DNA of 64,000 bases from Pseudomonas sp. PSKL.D1 (GTDB lineage Bacteria > Pseudomonadota > Gammaproteobacteria > Pseudomonadales > Pseudomonadaceae). Shown in pieces: positions 53,084-64,000 of this stretch. A program made the position numbers and the translations under genes. The notes under the pieces are model-generated. The model made no database searches. It saw nothing but the letters and a program-made list of their open reading frames with translations, and was not told where the DNA came from. Location of the stretch: positions 2,528,001 to 2,592,000 of the forward strand of contig NZ_CP118607.1 in the NCBI RefSeq assembly GCF_028898945.1, read 5' to 3'. How positions within the stretch are numbered: position 1 is the first letter of the stretch; each line of letters opens with the position of its first letter.

Positions 53084-54505
53084 ATGGTTTTCGAACCCAG
53101 AAGCAGTCGGTCGTTACTCCAGCGTCGAAGCAGCGTCAGCAACGCCATCCAGGCCGGCCTGGACGGCATTGCCGTGACCGGCGTGGCCTGGTACCTGATT
53201 TACGACCAGATCGGCTACATCACCTCGGACTACGTGATCATGCTGCTGTTGCTGATCGGTGCGCTGGCGGTGATCTACGACCATTACGCTATCTACCGTA
53301 CCAACGTAGGGCTGTCGATCAAGGCGTTCCGGCTGTTCAAGGCCTGGTCGGCCACGTTCTGCTTTTTGGTGGTGCTGGCGTTTTTGACCAAAACCAGCGA
53401 GGTCTACTCGCGGATGGTGGTCGGGCAACTCTTCGTTTTCGGTTATTTCGTGCAGCTGTTCCTGCATTTTGCCGTGCGCGAGGTGCAAAAGCGCTTCACG
53501 GCCCATGCCCGGCTGGACAACGCGCTGATCATCGGGGGAGGGGACTTGGCCAACTTCCTTTACCAGAAGATCAGCAACAACCCCTGGTTTGGCGAGCGGG
53601 TAATGGGTTGCGTGCTGACGGACGAAGGGGCATGCCTGGCGAAGGAGGGGGCTGACGGCAAGCAGCGGCTGCCTGTGTTGGGGCATATCGGTGAATTGGA
53701 CGCAATTGTTGCCCAGCATGCGATCCGCACGGTTTACCTGGTAACGCCGCTGGGTGGCTCCAAGGTGATCAACGACGTGTACCTGAAGCTGCTCGACAAG
53801 TGCATTGCGGTGAACTGGGTGCCGGATATCTTCTCGCTGCGCCTGATCAACCACAGTGTGCGCGAGATCGCCGGGATTCCCGTGCTCACCCTCTCCGAAA
53901 CCCCCCTCACCGGCATGAGCCTGTTCCTCAAGAACCTCGAAGACCGGGTGTTGGCGGCGCTGATCGTGCTGTGTATTTCGCCAATCCTGCTGGCGATTGC
54001 CGTGGTTATCAAGCTCGACAGCCCAGGGCCGGTGTTCTTCCGCCAGGAGCGTACCGGGTGGACCGGGGAGTCGTTCCGCATCTGGAAGTTCAGGAGCATG
54101 CATGTGCACCAGCCGGAAGGTGGCGTGGTCAAGCAAGCGCAAAAGAACGACCCCCGGCTGACCAAGGTGGGGGCGTTCATCCGCCGCACCAGCCTGGATG
54201 AGCTGCCGCAGTTGTTCAACGTGTTGACCGGCGAAATGTCGCTGGTTGGCCCACGGCCCCATGCTTTACAGCATGATTCGCTGTACTCGCAGGACATCGT
54301 CGACTACTTCGCCCGCCACAACATCAAACCGGGCATGACCGGGTTGGCGCAGGTGCGGGGGTTCCGGGGCGAGACGAAGAATGTTGAGCAGATGATTCAG
54401 CGGGTGGACTCGGATATTGAATACATCAACAACTGGTCATTGTGGCTGGATTTTGTGATTCTGGTGCGCACGCTTAATGCGTTTACAGGCAAGCATGCTT
54501 ATTGA
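53084..54505 (+). CDS. Undecaprenyl-phosphate sugar phosphotransferase (initiating enzyme, WcaJ/GumD-type)
   Basis: 473 residues. Four to five N-terminal helices (VTGVAWYLIYDQIGYITSDY is part of one, YVIMLLLLIGALAVIYDHYA another) are followed by a Rossmann-like middle domain (ALIIGGGDLANFLYQ). The C-terminal bacterial sugar transferase domain has a helix LAALIVLCISPILLAIAVVI, GPVFFRQERTGWTGE, WKFRSMHV, RRTSLDELPQLFNVLTGEMS, then LVGPRPHAL and ends in GKHAY. It puts the first sugar-phosphate, probably Glc or Gal, on undecaprenyl phosphate. The 112 bases upstream (52972-53083) are the only sizeable gap in the block. gatgaggtctgagc precedes the ATG. Confidence 0.95.
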   Translation: MVFEPRSSRSLLQRRSSVSNAIQAGLDGIAVTGVAWYLIYDQIGYITSDYVIMLLLLIGALAVIYDHYAIYRTNVGLSIKAFRLFKAWSATFCFLVVLAFLTKTSEVYSRMVVGQLFVFGYFVQLFLHFAVREVQKRFTAHARLDNALIIGGGDLANFLYQKISNNPWFGERVMGCVLTDEGACLAKEGADGKQRLPVLGHIGELDAIVAQHAIRTVYLVTPLGGSKVINDVYLKLLDKCIAVNWVPDIFSLRLINHSVREIAGIPVLTLSETPLTGMSLFLKNLEDRVLAALIVLCISPILLAIAVVIKLDSPGPVFFRQERTGWTGESFRIWKFRSMHVHQPEGGVVKQAQKNDPRLTKVGAFIRRTSLDELPQLFNVLTGEMSLVGPRPHALQHDSLYSQDIVDYFARHNIKPGMTGLAQVRGFRGETKNVEQMIQRVDSDIEYINNWSLWLDFVILVRTLNAFTGKHAY

Positions 54506-54521
54506 TAGCCCAACCGTCCTG

Positions 54522-54623
54522 CTGTAGGAGCGGATTCACCGAAACGTCGGACCGCCGCGATCCAGGCGACGCGGTGGATGGCACCGGCTTCGCCGGTGAT
54601 CGCGGCTGAAGCCGCTCCTACAG
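54522..54623. repeat. Extended REP element with internal hairpin
   Basis: ctgtaggagcgg (54522-54533) and ccgctcctacag (54612-54623) bound the element. caccggcttcgccggtg (54582-54598) is a hairpin inside. 54522-54563 is the inverted second copy of the 42-base word at 18471-18512. It lies between the convergent sugar transferase and LysR genes. Confidence 0.82.
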
Positions 54624-54678
54624 GCCGTTGTGCAGGCTTTGAATGGAGCGGTTTCACCCGCAAACACGGGCAAGCGCA

Positions 54679-55614
54679 TCACGTCAACGCATGCAGCCCT
54701 CTGAACGCCCGCGCTTCCTCCACCAACCAGTCATGCACCGCCCGGGCCCCCGGCTGGTTCAGCCCACCGGGCGGGTAATGCACCACATAGCGCTTATGAT
54801 TCGCGATGGGTGTGCCAAAGGGCACGATCAAAGCACCACGCTCCAGTTCATCATTGAGCAACGTGCGCCGCGCAATCGCCACGCCAATGCCGGCAATTGC
54901 CGCCTCTATCGTCAGGTGGTTACGGTTGAACGTGTGCCCCCGCCGCACATCCAGCCCCCTGGCACCGATGCCTTCCAGATAAAACTCCCACTCGGCGAAT
55001 TCCGAGCTGCCACGCCAGGCAGTCATATCATGCAAAAGCGGGTAGTGCACCAGGTCTGCCGGGCCATGCAGCGGTGGCCGGCCGCGCAGCAGGGCGGGCG
55101 AGCAAACGGGGAAAATCTGCTCGTCGAGAAGCGGCGTCGACAACATGCCCGGGTAGCTGCCGTCATTCAGGTCGATGGCCAGGTCAAAGTCTTCCGGGTT
55201 CAGGGCCTGGGCGCTGTCCTCGGCGACCAGGCGCAGTTCGATGTCCGGGTAACGCTGTTGAAAACGCGGTAGCCGGGGTGTCAGCCATTTGGCGAGGAAC
55301 GACGGGATCGAACGCAGGCGCAGGGTGCCGCGGATTTCGCCGGCGTCCAGCCTCACCAGTTCGGCCTCGATGCTGCCGTAGGCTTCGGCCACTGTTTGGG
55401 CAAGGCGCTGGCCTTCGGCACTGAGCTCCACCCCACGGGCACGGCGCAGAAACAGCCTATAGCCCAGGCGCTCTTCGAGCTGACGCATCTGTTGGCTCAC
55501 GGCGCCGGGGGTGATGTGCAGTTCTTCGGCGCAGCGGGTGAACGACAAATGCCGCGCGGCACAGGCGAAAACATGCAGCCAGACAAACATCTGGCCATTG
55601 AGTTGGCGTTTCAT
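54679..55614 (-). CDS. LysR-family regulator (GcvA/DsdC-like), probable regulator of serine dehydratase
   Basis: 311 residues. The winged helix ([40 protein letters not shown]) is of the GcvA type. The effector domain is [20 protein letters not shown] onward. It is divergent from the L-serine dehydratase gene, with 146 bases between them. That is the usual LysR-target layout, so the dehydratase is the likely target and an amino acid such as serine the likely effector. A T-N11-A site was not assigned with confidence. Confidence 0.92.
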   Translation of the reverse strand: MKRQLNGQMFVWLHVFACAARHLSFTRCAEELHITPGAVSQQMRQLEERLGYRLFLRRARGVELSAEGQRLAQTVAEAYGSIEAELVRLDAGEIRGTLRLRSIPSFLAKWLTPRLPRFQQRYPDIELRLVAEDSAQALNPEDFDLAIDLNDGSYPGMLSTPLLDEQIFPVCSPALLRGRPPLHGPADLVHYPLLHDMTAWRGSSEFAEWEFYLEGIGARGLDVRRGHTFNRNHLTIEAAIAGIGVAIARRTLLNDELERGALIVPFGTPIANHKRYVVHYPPGGLNQPGARAVHDWLVEEARAFRGLHALT

Positions 55615-55760
55615 CGTTTAGCGTGGCTAAAGCCTGGCTTAGGAACTTTCGTTGGTCATTGACCGGTTTGCAGAGCAGTATCACGCAAATTGGAGTCTCC
55701 GTTCAATTTTTCAGACAATCCGTACAGTGGCTTTATCCGCCAGTACGTTCAGGCATTAGC

Positions 55761-57137
55761 ATGGCTATCAGTGTTTTCGACCTTTTCAAGATTGGCATCG
55801 GCCCGTCCAGCTCCCACACCGTAGGCCCGATGCGGGCGGCGGCGACCTTTGCCCAGGCGCTGCGTGAGCGTGGCCTGCTGGCTCGGGTCGGGCGCGTGGA
55901 AGTGCGCCTGTACGGCTCGCTGTCGGCCACCGGTGTTGGACATGCCACTGACCGGGCCTGCCTGCTTGGGCTGATGGGGCAATGGCCAGACCGGATCGAC
56001 CCGGCAACCATCGAGCCGCGCATCAACCAGTTGATGCAGGAGCAATGCCTGATGCTCGACGGCAGCCACCCGCTGGTCTTCGATTACAGCCGCGACATGC
56101 TGCTATTGGACGAGAGCCTGCCCTATCACCCCAATGCCATGACCCTTCATGCAGAAGGCGAGCAGGGCGTTTTGTTCAGCCAGACCTACTATTCCGTGGG
56201 CGGTGGCTTTATCGTCGAGCAGCAGGAAGTTGATGCACCCCGGGCTGCAGAGCAGGGCGTTTGCCTGCCCTACGAATTTTCCAGCGGTGCCGAGCTGCTG
56301 GCCTTGTGCAAAGCTAATGGCCTGAGTGTGGGGCAATTGATGATGGCCAATGAGTGCGCCTGGCGCCCGGAGGCTGAAGTGCGCGAGGGCTTGCTGCGGA
56401 TTTGGGGCGCCATGCGCGATTGCGTCGAGAACGGCCTGCGCAATGAGGGCATCCTGCCGGGTGGCTTGCAGGTCAAGCGCCGGGCAGCGCGTTTGCACCG
56501 CAGCTTGCAGGAGTTGGGCAAACCCAACGTCATCGGGTCGACCTTGAGCGCCATGGAGTGGGTCAACCTGTTTGCCCTGGCCGTCAACGAAGAGAACGCC
56601 GCAGGTGGGCGCATGGTCACGGCGCCTACCAATGGCGCGGCTGGCATCATTCCCGCCGTGCTGCACTACTACATGAAGTTCAACCCTGAGGCGACTGACG
56701 ACGACGTCGTGGCCTTCCTGCTCGCAGCGGCTGCGGTCGGCATCCTGTGCAAGAAAAACGCATCGATCTCCGGTGCCGAAGTCGGTTGCCAGGGGGAGGT
56801 GGGTTCAGCGTGTTCCATGGCTGCAGCCGGCCTTGCCGAAGTGTTGGGTGCAACGCCGCCGCAATTGGAGAACGCTGCCGAAATCGCCCTGGAACACAAC
56901 CTGGGCCTGACCTGCGACCCGGTAGGCGGGCTGGTGCAGGTGCCGTGCATTGAGCGCAATGCCATTGCTGCAGTAAAAGCGATCAACGCCGTACAGATGG
57001 CCCTGCGAGGCGACGGCGAGCACTTTATCTCACTCGACCGGGTAATCCGCACCATGCGCGACACCGGGGCGGACATGCATGCCAACTACAAGGAAACCTC
57101 GCGGGGTGGTTTGGCGGTTGCGTTTGTCGAGTGCTGA
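55761..57137 (+). CDS. sdaA: L-serine dehydratase (iron-sulfur, single chain)
   Basis: 458 residues. The beta domain starts [20 protein letters not shown]. The alpha domain has [15 protein letters not shown] and the cluster cysteines: Cys343 and Cys354 in [15 protein letters not shown], and [18 protein letters not shown] with two more. It deaminates L-serine to pyruvate and ammonia through an oxygen-sensitive 4Fe-4S cluster in the cytoplasm. The ATG at 55761 is chosen because the family starts exactly there; the reading frame continues upstream to 55623 into the divergent regulatory region. Confidence 0.96.
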   Translation: MAISVFDLFKIGIGPSSSHTVGPMRAAATFAQALRERGLLARVGRVEVRLYGSLSATGVGHATDRACLLGLMGQWPDRIDPATIEPRINQLMQEQCLMLDGSHPLVFDYSRDMLLLDESLPYHPNAMTLHAEGEQGVLFSQTYYSVGGGFIVEQQEVDAPRAAEQGVCLPYEFSSGAELLALCKANGLSVGQLMMANECAWRPEAEVREGLLRIWGAMRDCVENGLRNEGILPGGLQVKRRAARLHRSLQELGKPNVIGSTLSAMEWVNLFALAVNEENAAGGRMVTAPTNGAAGIIPAVLHYYMKFNPEATDDDVVAFLLAAAAVGILCKKNASISGAEVGCQGEVGSACSMAAAGLAEVLGATPPQLENAAEIALEHNLGLTCDPVGGLVQVPCIERNAIAAVKAINAVQMALRGDGEHFISLDRVIRTMRDTGADMHANYKETSRGGLAVAFVEC

Positions 57138-57156
57138 TAGCGCGCGGGGCGAGCGT

Positions 57157-57170
57157 TAGGAAATTTCCTA
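57157..57170. promoter_or_regulatory. 14-base perfect palindrome upstream of the broken toxin-antitoxin pair
   Basis: taggaaatttccta is its own reverse complement. It lies about 86 bases before the toxin-fragment ATG and 20 after the sdaA stop. It could be the operator bound by the HTH antitoxin, but no second site is seen. Confidence 0.4.
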
Positions 57171-57255
57171 CAAATCACGGCGAAACCGCAGACTATGCAC
57201 ACCATGTCGATGTTGGAAAACTATGCCCGCCACGGGTATGGTATGGGGATGTCAC

Positions 57256-57420
57256 ATGGAAGTTTTCAAGCGCAGGGATTTCGCGCGTTGGCAAATGGCG
57301 CAGCGACTGACTGACAGCATGTTGTGCCAGGCCGTCAACGAGATGCGCCTCGGGTTGATTGATGCGAGCCTCGGCTGTTTTCTGTGGCACTTTCCCGAGC
57401 GTTGCAATCAGGTGTTTTGA
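57256..57420 (+). pseudogene. Truncated RelE/HigB-type toxin fragment
   Basis: The 54-residue frame MEVFKRRDFARWQMAQRLTD...MRLGLIDASLG matches only the first half of the RelE/ParE-type toxins that pair with HTH antitoxins (family pattern FxxKxFARW...GLIDADLGG). The family then continues for about 60 residues (KKRxxxxGxGKSGGYRT...YGFxKNER), which are missing. Here the frame reads ten unrelated residues and stops 12 bases before the antitoxin. The RNA-cleaving core is therefore absent. An internal deletion is the simplest explanation. Confidence 0.72.
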
Positions 57421-57432
57421 TGGAGGTGGTGT

Positions 57433-57738
57433 GTGAGCAGCAAGCTTGTCGAGTCGTTGCGTGAAGACCTGGCTGCCCTGCATGAGGCAGGTGCTGTTAC
57501 CAAAGTAACATTGCGTGATTTCGAGTTGCTTTGCCCTGCGCCGGTTCGCGACTTCAGTGCGCTGGACATCCGGCATTTGCGTGAGGCCCTCAATTTCAGC
57601 CAGTCGGTGTTCGCCCTGCACCTGCATACCAGCGCATCGACCATTCGAAAATGGGAACAGGGCGAAACACGGCCGGCAGGGCCGGCCTTGAAACTGCTCA
57701 ATGTCATAGCCAGCAAAGGGTTGCAGGCTATTCTTTGA
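57433..57738 (+). CDS. HTH antitoxin (HigA/NadS-like), orphaned
   Basis: 101 residues starting at GTG, with ggaggtggt before it. The C-terminal half is an XRE helix-turn-helix: LDIRHLREALNFSQSVFALH, LHTSASTIRKWEQGETRPAG and PALKLLNVIASKG. This is the antitoxin type encoded downstream of HigB-like toxins. Since the toxin is truncated, it should no longer be needed as an antitoxin, but its DNA-binding domain looks intact and may regulate its own promoter or other genes. Confidence 0.85.
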   Translation: MSSKLVESLREDLAALHEAGAVTKVTLRDFELLCPAPVRDFSALDIRHLREALNFSQSVFALHLHTSASTIRKWEQGETRPAGPALKLLNVIASKGLQAIL

Positions 57739-57820
57739 CACCTCAAGTAATTTCTGGATTGGAAAAAACATTTAAAAACAATGTGATGACCTGTTTATCT
57801 AATGTTCTTTAGCATGGTGG

Positions 57821-59116
57821 TCAACTCAAAGCCTCACGTATCCGGTACCACATCATCCCCAACGCCAGCAGCGGCGAACGCAACGCTTTGCCCCCCGGGA
57901 ACGTCAGGTGGGGCACGGCACTGAATATGTCCAGCCCCTGGCTGTGCCCCAGCGCGATGCCCTCAGCCAGCAATTTGGCCGTCCAGTGCGTCACATTCAG
58001 CCCGTGCCCGGAATAGCCCTGCGCGTAATATACGTTCGGGTGCTGGCTCAGGCGGCCGACTTGGGGGAAACGGTTGGCGGTGATGCCGATCATGCCGCCC
58101 CACTGGTAATCGATGCGCACATCCGCAAGTTGCGGGAACACCTTGAGCACCTTGGGCCGCATGTAGGCGCCGATGTCCTTGGGGTCGCGGCCTGAATAGT
58201 GGCAGGCACCGCCGAACAACAGCCGGCGGTCGGCGGTGAGGCGGTAATAGTCCAGCCCGACTTTCTGGTCGCACAGGGCCATGTTCTGAGGGATCAGTGA
58301 GCGCGCAACGGCTTCAGGCAGCGGCTCGGTTGCCACCACGTAACTGCCGGCCGGCAGCACTTTGCCACTCAGGCGCGGCTCCAGTTCGTCCAAGTGGGCG
58401 TTGCAGCCGAGCACCAGGCTTTGCGCCCGGACCCTGCCGCGTGCGGTATGCAGGGTCACCGTGCTGCCATGCTCGATGCGCAGCACCGGGCTTTGCTCGA
58501 AAATCCGCACGCCCAGGCCTTGGGCGACGCGGGCCTCGCCCTGAACAAGGTCGAGCGGGTGCAGATGGCCTGAACCCATGTCCACCAGCCCGCCCGCATA
58601 CAGGTCGCTGGCCACGATGCTGCCCATGTGCTGTGGCTCGATCAGTCGTGTTTCGTGGCGGTAGCCCAGGTCAGCGAGATCCGCCTGCTCATCCTTGAAA
58701 GCGGCGAACTGTGCTGGCGTATTGGCCAGCTCGCAGAAGCCCCAGCGCAGGTCGCAGGCGATGCCATATTGCTCGATGCGCCTGGCCACCAGCGCCACAG
58801 ACTCGATGCCTGCCTGCTTCAGGTAGCGCACGCCATCCTGGCCGACGTAGCGGGCAAAGCCGCTGACGTCGTGGCCAATGCCACGTATCAGCTGGCCGCC
58901 GTTGCGCCCGCTGGCGCCCCAGCCGATGCGCCGGCCTTCCAGCAAAATCACTGAAAGCCCGCGTTCGGCCAGCTCCAGCGCGGCGTTGACGCCGGTCAGG
59001 CCACCGCCGACCACGCAGACATCGGCCGTCAGTTCGCCCTCAAGGCTAGGGTAGGTAGAGGCATCGCGCGCCGTGGCGGCGTAGTACGACGCGGTGTGTT
59101 GGGTAGTTGCAAGCAT
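57821..59116 (-). CDS. FAD-dependent amine oxidase of the gamma-glutamylputrescine oxidase (PuuB/OrdL) type
   Basis: 431 residues. FAD-binding is DVCVVGGGLTGVNAALELAE, with an ADP-binding LLEGRRIGWGASGRNGGQLI, the signature of the DadA/PuuB group. The C-terminal part has YQWGGMIGITANRFPQVGRL and YYAQGYSGHGLNVTHWTAKL. It should oxidise a gamma-glutamylated polyamine to the aldehyde and hydrogen peroxide. Third gene of the glutamine synthetase, binding protein, oxidase operon, 14 bases after the binding-protein gene. Confidence 0.92.
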   Translation of the reverse strand: MLATTQHTASYYAATARDASTYPSLEGELTADVCVVGGGLTGVNAALELAERGLSVILLEGRRIGWGASGRNGGQLIRGIGHDVSGFARYVGQDGVRYLKQAGIESVALVARRIEQYGIACDLRWGFCELANTPAQFAAFKDEQADLADLGYRHETRLIEPQHMGSIVASDLYAGGLVDMGSGHLHPLDLVQGEARVAQGLGVRIFEQSPVLRIEHGSTVTLHTARGRVRAQSLVLGCNAHLDELEPRLSGKVLPAGSYVVATEPLPEAVARSLIPQNMALCDQKVGLDYYRLTADRRLLFGGACHYSGRDPKDIGAYMRPKVLKVFPQLADVRIDYQWGGMIGITANRFPQVGRLSQHPNVYYAQGYSGHGLNVTHWTAKLLAEGIALGHSQGLDIFSAVPHLTFPGGKALRSPLLALGMMWYRIREALS

Positions 59117-59130
59117 GGCGCGGCCTCGGC

Positions 59131-61670
<2,540 letters not shown>

Positions 61671-61790
61671 ACAGACCTCTTGGTTGGGTTTTGTGTGCCC
61701 GGCGGGTAAGGGTGGCTTCCCAGGCGCCGTGCTGAGGGCTATCTTGGGCGCAGCCCCGGTGGCTGATCTATCCACTTTCTTCTCAGATAA

Positions 61791-61809
61791 ATGCACCAAA
61801 AGAGTGCAT
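61791..61809. promoter_or_regulatory. Candidate NtrC-binding site in the polyamine divergent promoter
   Basis: atgcaccaaaagagtgcat has perfect six-base arms (atgcac and gtgcat). The inner 17-mer tgcaccaaaagagtgca matches the NtrC consensus TGCACC-N5-GGTGCA at all but the last inner positions. It lies between the glutamine synthetase-like gene and the AraC gene, 13 bases before the latter's GTG. No sigma-54 -24/-12 box was found beside it. Confidence 0.6.
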
Positions 61810-61821
61810 ACAGGACAGCGC

Positions 61822-62721
61822 GTGACAACGCCCAATGCCATGCAGGTTCAGGCTTTCCACACCACTGACGTGACCGAGCAGGTGCGTGCGACCCCCGGTT
61901 GGCAGCAGCAATACCGGCAAATGTCGCCCGGCCATTTCAGCGGCCAGCTGCGCTGCCTGGGGCTTGATGGGGTGGAGGTTTACGAAGAACGGCTGAACAC
62001 GCGGGTCGAGCAGTTTTTCCGTGCGCCCAGCGGCTCACTGGCATTCTGTTTTGATCAGAGCGAAAACAGTCTGTATCTGCTCAACGAGCAAAGCCGCAAT
62101 ATCTGGATTACCCCGGAGAACTATCAGGAAGTCGCGGTGGTGTTCGACCGCGCCTTCCTGGCCACGCATGGCCTGGACCCGCAGCGTCTGGAAGGTTTGT
62201 TCATGGTGCCCCTGGGCAGTGGCCAGAATGCACTGTTCGGCAGCTGGCTCAGCGCCACCCTGACACGGTTGGGCCATGCCGACTGCCCGCTGCAAGGCCA
62301 GGCGCTGGCAGAACAGCTGCTCGAAGACTGCCTGTTCATCCTCGACAACGCCTGCCAGCGTTTGCAGGGCGGGGCACTGGGCAGGCGCGGTGAAGAGCGG
62401 GCGATCATGCAGCGGGTCAGTGAATGGGCCGCCGATTGCCCGGAAGAAACCTTGAACCTGATGGAACTGGCCGAGGTTGCCGGGGTTTCTCTGCGCCAGT
62501 TGCAACAAGCGTTCAAAGCTTTTACCGGGATGCCTCCTGCCCAATGGCTGCGCTTGCGGCGGTTGAACGGCGCCCGCCGTGATTTGTTGTACGCAAATGA
62601 GGCTACGGTGGCGGAAGTGGCCATGCGCTGGTCGTTCTGGCATTTGGGAAGATTTTCAGAGAGTTACCGGCAGCTCTTCAAGGAGTTACCCAGCGAGACC
62701 TTGCGGCGCGGCAGGCGTTAA
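61822..62721 (+). CDS. AraC-family transcriptional regulator
   Basis: 299 residues. The C-terminal double helix-turn-helix is LNLMELAEVAGVSLRQLQQA, FKAFTGMPPAQWLRLRRLNG and ATVAEVAMRWSFWHLGRFSE, then SYRQLFKELPSET, a full AraC signature. The N-terminal part is an unassigned ligand domain. GTG at 61822 is chosen because caggacagcgc lies before it; the ATG at 61840 lacks a site. It probably controls the divergent polyamine operon, by position. Confidence 0.9.
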   Translation: MTTPNAMQVQAFHTTDVTEQVRATPGWQQQYRQMSPGHFSGQLRCLGLDGVEVYEERLNTRVEQFFRAPSGSLAFCFDQSENSLYLLNEQSRNIWITPENYQEVAVVFDRAFLATHGLDPQRLEGLFMVPLGSGQNALFGSWLSATLTRLGHADCPLQGQALAEQLLEDCLFILDNACQRLQGGALGRRGEERAIMQRVSEWAADCPEETLNLMELAEVAGVSLRQLQQAFKAFTGMPPAQWLRLRRLNGARRDLLYANEATVAEVAMRWSFWHLGRFSESYRQLFKELPSETLRRGRR

Positions 62722-62760
62722 AAATGCTATCGTGCGCGGTAGTTTCCACCTGAGGTTCCG

Positions 62761-64000
62761 ATGTTCTACCTGCCCTTGCCCAGTGAGCTGGCGGACCGCT
62801 TTGCCAGCGCGCCCAGCAATACCGACCTGTTCACCCGCGTCAGCTTGCTGGAAGCCGCCGCCGTGCTGTTCGTGCAGAACCTGCCGCGTCAGGCTGCCAG
62901 TGGTTCTGCCGATGCCCAAGAACGCCGGTTTGCCGAGATCGTGCGCATCGCCACTGAAGTGGACGTTGCCGCGCCGGGGCGCTTCCAGGGGCAGGTGGGC
63001 CAGCATTTTGACCGTGAAGCCTTCGCCATGGGGCTGGGCATGCTGGGTGAAAACGGTGCCGGCCTGCTGTCGGCGGAGGTGGAGTATGACGTCGGTGAAC
63101 TGCTCGACGCCGAGGGCCAGTGGAATTTTCAGTTCGCCGACACTTACCGCCAGCGCGCCACACCGCTACACCCGGTGCACCTGACGTCGCTGGCCAGCGA
63201 TCTGCGCCTGAGCGATCAGCAAAACCGTTTGTTGCGCGAGTTCATCAGCGGTGTGGACGAGTCTGTGGCGGTGCAAGGCTTTGCTGGTACGGGCAAGACC
63301 TTTCTGATTCACCAGTTCGCGCGCTTGCTGGCCCCGCAACGCACGCTGTTGCTGGCACTGACCGAAGGCCAGTTGCGCGCACTGCAGGCACGGGTGAAGG
63401 ATGCAGCGGCTTACACCGCACTCACGTTCGGCCAGCTGGCGGATGAAATCCTCAACCGTGACCTGACCAGCAACGGCTGGCGCTTGCGCGACCCTTACCG
63501 CACCAAACTGTCGTGGCGCCCGCAGGAGGCGCAGGTGGTGAAATGGCTGGGCATCCCCGACATCGGCCCGTTGGCCGCGCGCGACGTGGTTGCCCTGTGC
63601 ATCAAGGCCGTGCGCAGCTTTTGCCGCAGCGCCGACAGCCAGATGCAGTTGCATCACCTGCCGTGGCCCGGCCCCGGTATCACGCCTCTGGACCAGGAAG
63701 TATTGCTGGAGAAAGCCCGGCTGTACTGGCAGGAGCTTATCCGCCCCTCGGCGCGGGAAATTCAGCTGCCGGTGCGCGACTACCATCGGGTCAAGCTGCT
63801 GTCGTTGACGGCCGAGGTGATCGACGCCCGGTTCAGCCATGTGATCGTCGATGAGGCCCACGAATTGTCCGCGCCCATGCTGGCGGTGCTGGACCGCAGC
63901 CCGCAAGCCGTGATTGCCTTGGGTGACGAGCTGCAAAACCTCAATGGCCTGAGCCCGCACCACGGCCATTTCATCCGCCAGCGCTGCATCGACCATTCCT
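62761..64000 (+). CDS. Superfamily 1 (UvrD/Rep-like) DNA helicase-type ATPase, 3' end cut off
   Basis: 413 residues are present and the frame runs off the window end. Walker A is VQGFAGTGKTFLIHQF (residues about 175-190) and Walker B is HVIVDEAHELSAPMLAVLD, with DEAH followed by GDELQNLNG, a Q-motif-like segment of SF1 enzymes. Before the ATPase core are about 165 residues without a clear match (MFYLPLPSELADRFASAPSN). It should unwind or move along nucleic acid using ATP. A clear ctgaggttccg site precedes the ATG. Role unknown; conserved in Pseudomonas as far as I recall. Confidence 0.85.
   Translation, partial: MFYLPLPSELADRFASAPSNTDLFTRVSLLEAAAVLFVQNLPRQAASGSADAQERRFAEIVRIATEVDVAAPGRFQGQVGQHFDREAFAMGLGMLGENGAGLLSAEVEYDVGELLDAEGQWNFQFADTYRQRATPLHPVHLTSLASDLRLSDQQNRLLREFISGVDESVAVQGFAGTGKTFLIHQFARLLAPQRTLLLALTEGQLRALQARVKDAAAYTALTFGQLADEILNRDLTSNGWRLRDPYRTKLSWRPQEAQVVKWLGIPDIGPLAARDVVALCIKAVRSFCRSADSQMQLHHLPWPGPGITPLDQEVLLEKARLYWQELIRPSAREIQLPVRDYHRVKLLSLTAEVIDARFSHVIVDEAHELSAPMLAVLDRSPQAVIALGDELQNLNGLSPHHGHFIRQRCIDHS

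Noticed and set aside
27686..54505. Exosortase gene within the exopolysaccharide locus
   Set aside because: The multi-helix proteins present are clearly Wzy, Wzx, GT2 and the sugar transferase. None shows an exosortase-like Cys/Arg/His layout.
61671..61790. Sigma-54 promoter for the glutamine synthetase-like gene
   Set aside because: No TGGCAC-N5-TTGC pattern on the minus strand between the NtrC-like site and the start codon.

Overview
The window is chromosomal DNA of a Pseudomonas, most likely of the P. putida group. The evidence is high GC with strong third-position bias, REP palindromes of the 'ccggcctcttcgcgggt' and 'ctgtaggagcggatt' types at operon ends, and gene orders I recall from P. 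putida KT2440: mobA next to an RND pump and two-component pair, and an exopolysaccharide locus resembling 'pea' next to serine dehydratase and polyamine genes. No prophage, IS element, CRISPR array, tRNA or rRNA was seen. The species call is inference from memory, not a search.

Layout. 1-7639: a cut-off LysR regulator, mobA, a MexCD-like efflux operon and a divergent OmpR-type two-component system. 7614-15961: one minus-strand block of wecB, nfrB, nfrA, a DUF4434 gene and a membrane diguanylate cyclase. It looks like a complete c-di-GMP-controlled envelope-glycan machine of the phage N4 receptor (Nfr) type. 15962-23734: a PACE-type efflux gene, ilvA behind an isoleucine attenuator, a hypothetical protein, a VOC protein, a GAPN-like aldehyde dehydrogenase and a GGDEF-EAL protein. 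23741-27370: a 1209-residue dermonecrotic-toxin-like LRR protein without a visible E3 ligase domain.

27686-54505 is a Wzx/Wzy-type exopolysaccharide locus of about 27 kb in three transcriptional blocks. A plus-strand export block encodes a FemAB-like protein, a GT61 enzyme, a PEP-CTERM-like microprotein, a short OPX protein, a beta-barrel, a chain-length protein and an autokinase-like ATPase. A minus-strand block encodes Wzy, a glycoside hydrolase and GalE. A second plus-strand block starts with the Wzx flippase. It continues with a Tat-signal micropeptide, a GMC oxidoreductase, two acetyltransferases, five glycosyltransferases (one fused to a VirK/YbjX domain) and a WecG-like enzyme, and ends with the undecaprenyl-phosphate sugar transferase. 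The likely scheme is: sugar loaded on lipid by the 53084 product, extended by the glycosyltransferases, flipped by Wzx, polymerised by Wzy, length-controlled by the Wzz-like protein and ATPase, and exported through the OPX protein plus barrel. The hydrolase trims the polymer in the periplasm.

54679-64000: LysR and L-serine dehydratase, a broken toxin-antitoxin pair, a gamma-glutamyl-polyamine catabolic operon (glutamine synthetase-like enzyme, periplasmic binding protein, FAD oxidase) divergent from an AraC regulator with an NtrC-like site between them, and the start of an SF1 helicase.

Main points of interest are the self-contained Nfr-type operon with its own cyclase, and the exopolysaccharide locus. 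The latter carries exosortase-type hallmarks without a visible exosortase, a Tat micropeptide-oxidoreductase pair and a VirK-glycosyltransferase fusion.
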